Assembly (NCBI GenBank): GCA_016839055.1
Contig: JAEKNX010000002.1
Location: forward strand, 248,001-312,000
Reading direction: 5' to 3'
Origin: Spirochaetales bacterium
GTDB taxonomy: Bacteria; Spirochaetota; Spirochaetia; UBA9216
DNA length: 64,000 nucleotides
In this document: piece by piece, positions 54,841 to 62,574 of the stretch
Layout of the letters: every line of letters begins with the position of its first letter
Numbering within the stretch: position 1 is the stretch's first letter
Program-made: the position numbers and the translations under genes
Notes under the pieces: generated by a model
Told to the model about the DNA's origin: nothing
Seen by the model: only the letters and a program-made list of their open reading frames with translations
The model's database searches: none

Positions 54841-55560
54841 TTGGCTATTGTTGAACTTATAGATGTGAAAAAGGTCTATCCGCTGGGGAAAACCGAGGTA
54901 CATGCAGTTAAGGGCGTCAGCTTTGAAATTTGCAAGGGTGATTTTATCTCTATCGCCGGCCCGTCAGGGAGCGGAAAATCAACCATTCTTAATATGATTG
55001 GATGCATCGATGTGCCTACTGAAGGCAGCGTATTGATAAATGGAACTGAAACCGGCGGTCTGTCGGATAAGAATATTACTGAATTAAGACATGAGGTCCT
55101 GGGTTTTATTTTTCAGTCATTCAACCTCATTCCGGTGCTCAATGTCTATGAAAATGTTGAGTTTCCGCTGCTTCTCGGGAAATCAGACATGAGTAAAAAA
55201 GAAAAGACAGACTGGATTGATATGCTGATTGAGGAAGTAGGACTGTCCGAATGGCGGAATCACAAGCCGAATGAATTATCAGGCGGACAGCGGCAGAGGG
55301 TGGCCATTGCCCGTGCCCTTGCGACTAAACCGGAGATAGTTCTGGCAGACGAGCCGACAGCAAACCTCGATTCGGTAACAAGTGAGGCAATAATCACGCT
55401 GATGAAGAAGATAAACCGTGACCTCGGTACAACTTTCATTTTTTCAACCCATGATCCTTCTATTGTGGAAGTAGCAGACCACATCATAAAGCTCAGGGAC
55501 GGCCTTATTACCGAGAATTACCGGCATGAAGACAGCCGGGCCTGCGGGAGTGATGACTGA
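54841..55560 (+). CDS. LolD/MacB-type ABC transporter ATPase
   Basis: A 239-residue ATPase with Walker A AGPSGSGKSTILNMIG near residue 42, signature NELSGGQRQRVAIARA near residue 142, Walker B EIVLADEPTANLDS and switch His in FSTHD. The Q-loop FIFQSFNLIPVLNVYENV is typical of LolD/MacB. The frame extends far upstream to 54694, but TTG at 54841 has AAGGAG 6 nt before it and the family N-terminus (IVELIDVKKVYPLG). It overlaps the permease gene by 1 nt and drives the trans-envelope system encoded by the following genes. Confidence 0.92.
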   Translation: MAIVELIDVKKVYPLGKTEVHAVKGVSFEICKGDFISIAGPSGSGKSTILNMIGCIDVPTEGSVLINGTETGGLSDKNITELRHEVLGFIFQSFNLIPVLNVYENVEFPLLLGKSDMSKKEKTDWIDMLIEEVGLSEWRNHKPNELSGGQRQRVAIARALATKPEIVLADEPTANLDSVTSEAIITLMKKINRDLGTTFIFSTHDPSIVEVADHIIKLRDGLITENYRHEDSRACGSDD

Positions 55561-57077
55561 TGCCTGTTCTTCTGCGAATTGCTATCAGAAACCTCCGGCA
55601 GCATAGCTCAAAAAGTCTGATAATAGGAATAATCATGGCAGTTGGCGTCATGATTCTCGTTGTCGGCAATACTCTGATTAATACGATAGACACCGGGATT
55701 GAGCGCAGTTTCATCGATAATTATACCGGCAACATCATGATTACCGGTGTAACAGATAATAAAATCTCTCTGTTCGGGGTTCAGTCGCCGGGCGGCTTTG
55801 AAGAGACTCCGACAATTCCAGATTATCCGGAAATAATGGAGCATCTTGCCTCGGTATCAGGTGTAATTGATATAACCAGCCAGGTGACCGGATTCGGAAT
55901 AATCAATGTTGAAGGCGCTGCCGAGGACAAAGGCCCATATATGGGACTGCTGTTCGGGATTAAGCCAGGAGAATACTCCAGGATCTTCGACAACGCTAAA
56001 GTTACCGAAGGAGAGAATCTTGCCCCCGGCTCGGAAGGCCTTCTGATGTCGCGGAGCAACCTTGATACCCTGAATGAAATATTTGAAACAGACCTTGGCG
56101 TAGGTGATAAAATACTGATTACAGCCCCGGGTTCGGCAGGTTTTAAAATACGGGAAGTACCTATCTCCGGTATCTACAGCCTCGAGTTTGACTCCGAGGC
56201 CGCAAGCTTTATTTCATATATAGATGCCCAGACCCTGCGTGTACTCAAGGGGATGAACCTAGGAAACCAGGGAGAAATAGAACTCTCGGAAGAAGAAACC
56301 TCACTCCTGTCAGCCGACAGCTTCGACGCTTTTTTTGATGTTGATGCCCTCTCCGGCGAGGCCGAGCTTGAGTTTGAGATGAGCGAAGACAACATCTTCA
56401 GCATCCTGGAGCTTGATACCGGTGTCAATGAGGATGAGATTGTTATTTCTGATGATGTCTTTGCCGAAAAAGAGGAGGTTCCAACCGAATCTTCGACCTG
56501 GGAATACATCCTGCTTAAAACCGTGAATCAGCGCTCTGCTCTGAGGATAATTGCAGAGCTAAACCTTTGGTTTGATGATGAGGGCATCACGGCAAAGGCC
56601 TGGGATTGGAAGGCCGCGGCCGGACCATTTTCCACAACGGCTGATGTAATAAGAATTGTCTTTAACATAGCCATAATTCTGGTGGCAATTGTCGCGATAA
56701 TTATAATGACAAATACTCTGGTAATCAATGTCGTGGAACGCACAGCTGAAATAGGCACCATGAGGGCCCTCGGTGCTCACAAGGGCTTTATCAGGCGGAT
56801 GGTCTCAACCGAGGTTTTTACTATTTCAATAATTTTCGGATTCCTCGGAATGATAGCCGGAATTATAATTCTTTTGATAGTAGGCCTCATTGGATTCGAG
56901 GCTACGAACGCCTTTCTTGAAATCCTGTTCGCGGGCCCCGTGCTGAAACCGGTTTTCTCACTGTTTTCGGTTCTCGGCTCCTGGATTATTGTAATTATCA
57001 TCGGAATGATAGCGAACATCTATCCTCTGCGCCTGGCGCTGAAGGTTCAGCCTATCAAAGCCATGATGAGTGAGTAG
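55560..57077 (+). CDS. FtsX-like ABC permease (LolC/E-type) 1
   Basis: A 505-residue inner-membrane permease: one helix near residues 20-40 (IIMAVGVMILVVGNTLIN), a long periplasmic domain (residues 45-360) and three C-terminal helices in the FtsX arrangement with ERTAEIGTMRALGAHKGFIR between the first and second. Matches MacB/LolCE-type permeases that extract lipids or lipoproteins from the inner membrane instead of forming a channel. An acidic stretch (residues 240-320) is unusual. Pairs with the second permease 90 nt downstream. Confidence 0.9.
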   Translation: MPVLLRIAIRNLRQHSSKSLIIGIIMAVGVMILVVGNTLINTIDTGIERSFIDNYTGNIMITGVTDNKISLFGVQSPGGFEETPTIPDYPEIMEHLASVSGVIDITSQVTGFGIINVEGAAEDKGPYMGLLFGIKPGEYSRIFDNAKVTEGENLAPGSEGLLMSRSNLDTLNEIFETDLGVGDKILITAPGSAGFKIREVPISGIYSLEFDSEAASFISYIDAQTLRVLKGMNLGNQGEIELSEEETSLLSADSFDAFFDVDALSGEAELEFEMSEDNIFSILELDTGVNEDEIVISDDVFAEKEEVPTESSTWEYILLKTVNQRSALRIIAELNLWFDDEGITAKAWDWKAAAGPFSTTADVIRIVFNIAIILVAIVAIIIMTNTLVINVVERTAEIGTMRALGAHKGFIRRMVSTEVFTISIIFGFLGMIAGIIILLIVGLIGFEATNAFLEILFAGPVLKPVFSLFSVLGSWIIVIIIGMIANIYPLRLALKVQPIKAMMSE

Positions 57078-57078
57078 G

Positions 57079-57108
57079 GAGGAACCTATGGTTCCTCGGG
57101 CCTTTTTT
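57079..57108 (+). terminator. Attenuator-like hairpin between the permease genes
   Basis: GAGGAACC (57079-57086) and GGTTCCTC (57090-57097) form an 8-bp stem with a 3-nt loop; GGGCC and six T follow. A second palindrome (CTTTTTTC with GAAAAAAG) occupies 57102-57120. Inside an operon this suggests partial termination. Confidence 0.55.
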
Positions 57109-57166
57109 CTTCGAAAAAAGAGCCATAGAACAAAATTCCGGATTATATGGAATTTATGGAGTAAAA

Positions 57167-58477
57167 ATGAGAGACGTAAAAATTGCACTTAGAAATCTGA
57201 CCCGTCAGAAAAAAAGAACAATTCTTCTGGCTGCCGCTATAGCCTTTGGAATTTATATAATAACGATGATAAACGGTTTTACCGGCAGTTTTATTGAGAA
57301 TGTCAGTGAGAACTTCTCAAACATGCTGGCCGGCCATATCTTTGTTGAGGGTGTAGAGAAGTCTGAGACAGGAAGGACTCTGAATATTGTCAGGAATGAT
57401 GAGGAGCTGATGCTCGCGATAGAAGAAACAAATACTCCATGGAAATATATAACCAAGCGGTCAGATTTAGGCGGGACCTTGATTTTTGCAGGTGAGTCTA
57501 TGCGGCAGAGCATCACTGGCGCCAATTGGGAAATTGAGGAGTATTTTAAACAAAGGATTATTCTCAAGGAAGGAACCTTTGAGCAGATGCAGGAAGAGAA
57601 GCAGGGAATTATTCTGAGTGAGAAGGTGGCCGAGAAGCTGAATGTTGAGATAGGAGACAGACTTCTTGTTAAATGCCGTACCTATACCGGGCAGCAGAAT
57701 GTCGGCGAGTTTGTGCTTACGGCAGTCCTTATTGATGCGAGCATGTTCGGCGGCACTACGGCATACGCCAATATTTCATATGTTAATGAACTTCTTAATC
57801 TACAGCCTGAGGAATATATGACCCTTGGTATCTATCTTGAGGATATGGATCTGATCGATCAGGCGGCGGCGGCCCTTTATGCGAATCTCCAAACTAAGGT
57901 GAGCATGTTTGAGCGTCAGTCTGATGATGATGAGAATCCCATTATCGCGATGCTTGAGCAGCAGGATGAGGAGGAGTGGGAAGGGCTTAGATTCCAACTG
58001 ATGACCCTTAATGATATAATGAAGGAAGTACAGCAGATAGTTAATGTTCTTAATACTGCAGCGCTAATCATACTCCTTGTACTTTTCGGAATAATAATGG
58101 TAGGAGTGACAAATACTTTCCGTATGGTACTGATGGAGAGAACCAAAGAGATTGGAACCATGCGGGCGGTAGGTATGCAGCGAGGAATAGTCCGGAAATT
58201 ATTTCTCTATGAGGCTTTCTTCATCTCGGTAATCGGCGTTGTCTCGGGACTTATTCTCGCGGGATTGACCATGTTTATTCTCATGCAGATATACTGGGGA
58301 GTCGAGACGCCCGCCTTCATGCTGATGAAAAACGGATATATGACATTTATTCTTTCTCCGCTGCAGGTCCTGGCAAATTTCGCTATTGTAAGCGGTTTGA
58401 CCTTGGTAGCAGCCTTCTTTCCATCAAATAAAGCCGCTAAGCTTCAACCCGCGGATGCTCTGCGGAGTACTAATTAA
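57167..58477 (+). CDS. FtsX-like ABC permease 2
   Basis: A 436-residue permease with an N-terminal helix (AAAIAFGIYIITMINGFTG), a periplasmic domain (residues 45-280) and three C-terminal helices with VGVTNTFRMVLMERTKEIGT followed by MRAVGMQRG. Similar in plan to the first permease, with which it probably forms a heterodimer on one ATPase dimer. GGAG precedes ATG. The LolA-like gene follows after 25 nt. Confidence 0.9.
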   Translation: MRDVKIALRNLTRQKKRTILLAAAIAFGIYIITMINGFTGSFIENVSENFSNMLAGHIFVEGVEKSETGRTLNIVRNDEELMLAIEETNTPWKYITKRSDLGGTLIFAGESMRQSITGANWEIEEYFKQRIILKEGTFEQMQEEKQGIILSEKVAEKLNVEIGDRLLVKCRTYTGQQNVGEFVLTAVLIDASMFGGTTAYANISYVNELLNLQPEEYMTLGIYLEDMDLIDQAAAALYANLQTKVSMFERQSDDDENPIIAMLEQQDEEEWEGLRFQLMTLNDIMKEVQQIVNVLNTAALIILLVLFGIIMVGVTNTFRMVLMERTKEIGTMRAVGMQRGIVRKLFLYEAFFISVIGVVSGLILAGLTMFILMQIYWGVETPAFMLMKNGYMTFILSPLQVLANFAIVSGLTLVAAFFPSNKAAKLQPADALRSTN

Positions 58478-58502
58478 GATTTTTTAGAACAGGGATACTT
58501 AT

Positions 58503-59246
58503 ATGAAACGATTTTTATTGATATTAATGATTTTAAGTGTGGGGACTCTATCCTTTGCCGAACCTGATTTTAAGCTGATGCTAGAAGAAATTGATCAGCT
58601 CGGCAGCTTCGATGATACGGATTTCTCCTGTGTCTATACCTTCGTCTCGGAAAAACCGGGAGAAGAGACCGAAGTAACTCAGGCCAGAATGTTCAGGCGT
58701 GATGCAAGTGGGCAGTTTGTGATGCTCATCCTTAAACCTGAGTATCAGAAAGGGCAGGGATACCTTAAAGTTGATGATAACGTCTGGTTTTATGATCCTG
58801 AGAGCAGGAAATTTACCCATTCTTCCATGAAGGAAAATGTTCAGAACTCGGAGGCAAAGAACTCTGATATGGACGGTCTTAGCCTTTCGGAAGACTATGA
58901 CGTTAACAGCTGGGAGCAGGGTAAACTCGGAAATTTTGACGTATATATCCTTAATCTCGTCTCAAAGAATGATGAAGTTTCCTATCCGAAGATAAAACTC
59001 TGGGTAAGAACCGACAGGACAATAGTGCTGAAGGAAGAAGATTACAGCCTGTCGGACCGGCTTATGAGGACGAGCTATTATCCGAAATATGTTCAGGTAG
59101 GAGAAAAATTCGTGCCGTCTCAGATTCTTATTGTGGACAATCTTCAGGAAGGAGAGAAGACCCAGCTGACTATGAAGAACCCGTCAACAGCCAGCCTTCC
59201 TGATTCGGTCTTCTCCAAGGCTTATATTGAGAGAGTAAATAATTGA
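58503..59246 (+). CDS. LolA-like outer-membrane lipoprotein-sorting protein
   Basis: A 247-residue periplasmic protein with a signal peptide (residues 1-19, ending LSFA) and the LolA/LolB-like half-barrel: YTFVSEKPGEETEVTQARMF, GQGYLKVDDNVWFYDPESRKF and DVYILNLVSKNDEVSYPKIKL. This PF17131-type carrier is found with ABC or RND exporters, where it is thought to ferry lipids or lipoproteins across the periplasm. It overlaps the next gene by TTGA. Confidence 0.87.
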   Translation: MKRFLLILMILSVGTLSFAEPDFKLMLEEIDQLGSFDDTDFSCVYTFVSEKPGEETEVTQARMFRRDASGQFVMLILKPEYQKGQGYLKVDDNVWFYDPESRKFTHSSMKENVQNSEAKNSDMDGLSLSEDYDVNSWEQGKLGNFDVYILNLVSKNDEVSYPKIKLWVRTDRTIVLKEEDYSLSDRLMRTSYYPKYVQVGEKFVPSQILIVDNLQEGEKTQLTMKNPSTASLPDSVFSKAYIERVNN

Positions 59247-61087
59247 GACAAGCTCTGCTTTCGGTTTTGCTCCTCCTTTGCCTGGGAGTAAGCGTTCATG
59301 CCCAGGAAACGGAGGAGGCCGCACCTGCGGAAGCTGCAGAGGTAGAAGACCCCTTCGCCGATGCCTTCCCTGAACCCTTTGCGGAGCCTGTTGATGAGCC
59401 TGTTGATCCTTTTGCAGAAGCTTTTCTCGATCCCTTTGCCGAACCTGTGGATGATGAGGAGCTTGATGTTTTAGATGATCCCTTCACCGCCTCGGATGAG
59501 GCTTCTGACGATCTCGAATCGTCGGAAGATGAAATAATCAGTTTTGAAGATTTCGATTCGATGTTTGAAACCGGGGATATGATAGAAGTAGTTGATGAGG
59601 AGACAGCAGCTCAGGCTGGAGCCGCCGATGAGTTTCTGCTGAGTGAAGGAGTCGAGTTCGGCGGAAAGTTCAACGGCTCGCTGCCGATGAGCTGGGATTA
59701 TGAGAACCTGTATACATCGGATTTTGATATATTGTCCCCCACATCAAGTCTTACCCCTTCAGTTACAGCTGATCTGTTTTTCGATGCCCGGCCTAACACC
59801 GATTACCGGGTATTTGGAAAACTCGGTTTTACAACCGCCTCCGGGGATGCTGCGACCGTAGCGTCGCTGATTCCGGAAGGCGGATTGACTTTTGAGCAGA
59901 CGACTGATGAAGACGGTAATATATCTTTTCAGACTGTTAATGACGAGGATCAGGATCCTAATAATCCGGACCAGAGCACAATTACTCAGGAAGATGTCGA
60001 GGGAGATGATACTGCTACGCAGATTAACATATCGGTAAAGGAGCTTTTTGCTGATTTTGACTGGGATGACAAGCTCTACTTCCGCTTTGGAAAGAGTACG
60101 ATTAAATGGGGAGTAGGCTACTTCTGGAGCCCCACCGATGTGCTGAACCTTACATCAATAGATGTTGAGGATCCTACAGCCGACAGGGAGGGGCCCGTCT
60201 CATTTAAGGTTCATTATCCCTTTGATATCCACAACCTCTATCTTTATCTTATAACTGAGAATGTTGAAGAACCGCTTGATACGGCAGTAGCCGTGAAGGG
60301 CGAGTTTGTAATCGGAGACAGCGAACTTGGAATCGGCGCTTATTATCAGCGTGATCTTGCTCCGAGACTGGTAGGCACTGTCTCAACCTCGATAGGCGAT
60401 GTTGCAATCTTCGGAGAGGGGGTCGCAAGCTGGGGATCGGACAGGGTTTTTGTCCGTCCGTCTAAAGATCAGAGCGCAGCCGAAGAAGATGAAGAGGATG
60501 ATCTAAAGATAGTTCTTGATACCTATAAGATTGATGACCGCCTGTTTTTTAAAGGAACGGTCGGAGCAAATTATATGTATGATTTTGATGATGAGGGCGG
60601 GAGCCTGATGCTAATCGGACAGTATTACTATAACGGTGAAGGCTATGACGGCTCAACTCCCGGTCTTCTTGAGGCAGCCGCCCATCTTTCCCAGAATGCC
60701 GGCGACAATGGGCTGACGCTTCCCGCCGGGGAGCAGCCTGAAGGTTATGAGGATCCGCCTGAGGTGGGAACAGGAGATATCAGCGGATTCGGTCAGCATT
60801 ATGCGGGAGCGATGGTTTCCTGGAGTTCAATCCTTGGAACCGATTTAAGCTTTTCAACCCTGGCCATAGTAAATCTTACCGACCTCTCCGGAATGGTCAT
60901 TCCGACCTTCAGTTACAAGCTGATAGATTACTTGTCCATGTCTGCCGGGATGCGGCTCACCTTCGGAGATGAGGGTGATGAGTATACCAATCCGGCGGCC
61001 CTATTCGGTTTAGGTGGAGCCGATGCATGGAAGGGGCCTACAATGAGTTTCACGCTGGCCTTTGATGTCGGCGGAGGAAGTTTCTGA
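59243..61087 (+). CDS. DUF1302-like outer-membrane protein with acidic repeat region
   Basis: A 614-residue protein: signal peptide (residues 1-20), a low-complexity acidic Pro/Phe repeat region (residues 24-125, repeated DPFAEAF/DPFAEPVD units) and a beta-barrel with the DUF1302-type motif GKSTIKWGVGYFWSPTDVLN near residue 287. TTG start overlaps the previous stop (TTGA). DUF1302-like barrels often accompany LolA-like carriers and RND or ABC pumps, so it may be the outer-membrane end of the system. The acidic repeats could span the periplasm or bind cations (inference). Confidence 0.75.
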   Translation: MRQALLSVLLLLCLGVSVHAQETEEAAPAEAAEVEDPFADAFPEPFAEPVDEPVDPFAEAFLDPFAEPVDDEELDVLDDPFTASDEASDDLESSEDEIISFEDFDSMFETGDMIEVVDEETAAQAGAADEFLLSEGVEFGGKFNGSLPMSWDYENLYTSDFDILSPTSSLTPSVTADLFFDARPNTDYRVFGKLGFTTASGDAATVASLIPEGGLTFEQTTDEDGNISFQTVNDEDQDPNNPDQSTITQEDVEGDDTATQINISVKELFADFDWDDKLYFRFGKSTIKWGVGYFWSPTDVLNLTSIDVEDPTADREGPVSFKVHYPFDIHNLYLYLITENVEEPLDTAVAVKGEFVIGDSELGIGAYYQRDLAPRLVGTVSTSIGDVAIFGEGVASWGSDRVFVRPSKDQSAAEEDEEDDLKIVLDTYKIDDRLFFKGTVGANYMYDFDDEGGSLMLIGQYYYNGEGYDGSTPGLLEAAAHLSQNAGDNGLTLPAGEQPEGYEDPPEVGTGDISGFGQHYAGAMVSWSSILGTDLSFSTLAIVNLTDLSGMVIPTFSYKLIDYLSMSAGMRLTFGDEGDEYTNPAALFGLGGADAWKGPTMSFTLAFDVGGGSF

Positions 61088-62574
61088 TGAAAAAAAATAA
61101 TTTCTCGATAATTCTAACATTATCCATTCTGATAATAATCCTGATATCCGCCTGCGGAAGCGCGGGGCTTGCCTCTCCCACAGGCCTTACCGCTGCCGAG
61201 GCTGATCGGGACAACCCGAACCGGGTTCAGCTCAGCTGGCTTCAAGTTCCCGGCGCCGATATTTATTATGTCTATCGTGATACTACCGAAGACGGAACCT
61301 TTTCGACGAATGCCGGGTTTTCGGTAACAAGCGCCGCCGATGACGAGGGTGAGCTCCGTTACTATTTCATGGAAACTTTCGATGAGGGCGAAGGCGGAAC
61401 CTACTGGTACGGGGTAACGGCGGCAGGCAATTCTGATATCAGCGTTGAAAGCGCGATGAGCGCGGCCGTCAGTGCCTCTACCTACAGCGGCACCTGGAGC
61501 GCCGCCGATGCAACTATTATAGGCTCCGCGGCCCAGCTCTCACTATCGGCTTCAACCTCGGCGCTTTATGCCGTCTACGGCAGCACCGCCATAAGTGTGA
61601 AGAAGTACGCCGAAGATGAGACGAGTGAGGAAGACACCCCTCCGGATATCTGGACGTCACTGACAGGCTCTCCGGGAAACGCCGCCGCGGGGCTCAACGC
61701 CGCACCTGCTTTCTCAAGCCTGATCTCCGGAGGCGAGCTCTATGTTGCCTTTGCCGACTCGGATGAGACCGGCAAAGTCTCTATGAAATATTATCATGAC
61801 TCAGGCACTACAGATGTTCCGTCATTTGCCTGGACCGCGGCCGGTGCTGCAGGGTTTAACGATGCTGCGGCAACGAATATAGCCTTGTCGACTGCCGGAG
61901 GATTTTCTCAGGATATCTATTCAGCCTTTCTTGAAGCCGGAGTAATACAGCTGTATAAATACAACTCGACGACCGAGGGCTGGTTTGTTTCCGATATTTC
62001 AGCCGATGTTCTGAATGTGTCAACCACGCTCACAACCCTCAGTCATAATAATAATCTCTATCTCGGTTATGAGGATACAGTCTCTTCAGGCATCTATGTC
62101 AGGGCCTATGATGACAATGTTACCGCCCTCCAGGCCGGAGGCCTGGTAACGGCATCGAATATTGTCGACGGAAACGCGGTCTTCGTCTCAGGCGGAGGCG
62201 ACCTCTACGCTGTTTATTTAACTGTAGGAGGTAGCCTGTCGGTTAAAAAACTTGTCGCTGCGACATGGACCGATCTTGACGATGTTAACAGCGATATTCC
62301 TCCGATGGCATCTGATGCATCTCCATACGGAACCCTCGACGCCCACTTTTTTAACGGTTTTCTCTATATTTTCTATATAGACAGCAGTGACGGCAAGGGG
62401 TACGTAAAGTACTACAGTGAGGCCGACGGCTGGCAGAATGCTCAGAGGGTCGGAGGAGGCGCGCTTACGGAGAGCAGCACGGGACTCGGGAGTTTTCAGC
62501 TCGCGTCGGCCGGAACGAAGCTCTATGCCGGCTATATTGAGGACGGAAAGGGCTACGTGAGAATACTAGAGTAA
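61087..62574 (+). CDS. Lipoprotein with FnIII-like domain and propeller-like repeats
   Basis: A 495-residue lipoprotein (lipobox LISAC, Cys near residue 23). Residues 30-125 resemble a fibronectin type III domain (VQLSWLQVPGADIYYVYRDT, then TYWYGVTAAGN). The rest has repeated strand units (LYAVYGSTAISVKKY, LYVAFADSDETGKVSMKYY, LYLGYEDTVSSGIYVRAY) suggesting a beta-propeller. It overlaps its neighbours by 1 nt at both ends, so it belongs to the ABC-LolA-OMP operon and may be its surface or cargo component. Confidence 0.72.
   Translation: MKKNNFSIILTLSILIIILISACGSAGLASPTGLTAAEADRDNPNRVQLSWLQVPGADIYYVYRDTTEDGTFSTNAGFSVTSAADDEGELRYYFMETFDEGEGGTYWYGVTAAGNSDISVESAMSAAVSASTYSGTWSAADATIIGSAAQLSLSASTSALYAVYGSTAISVKKYAEDETSEEDTPPDIWTSLTGSPGNAAAGLNAAPAFSSLISGGELYVAFADSDETGKVSMKYYHDSGTTDVPSFAWTAAGAAGFNDAAATNIALSTAGGFSQDIYSAFLEAGVIQLYKYNSTTEGWFVSDISADVLNVSTTLTTLSHNNNLYLGYEDTVSSGIYVRAYDDNVTALQAGGLVTASNIVDGNAVFVSGGGDLYAVYLTVGGSLSVKKLVAATWTDLDDVNSDIPPMASDASPYGTLDAHFFNGFLYIFYIDSSDGKGYVKYYSEADGWQNAQRVGGGALTESSTGLGSFQLASAGTKLYAGYIEDGKGYVRILE

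Noticed and set aside
59296-59487. Ser/Gly/Lys-rich minus-strand frame
   Set aside because: It is the mirror of the acidic repeat region of the OMP gene; no start signal.
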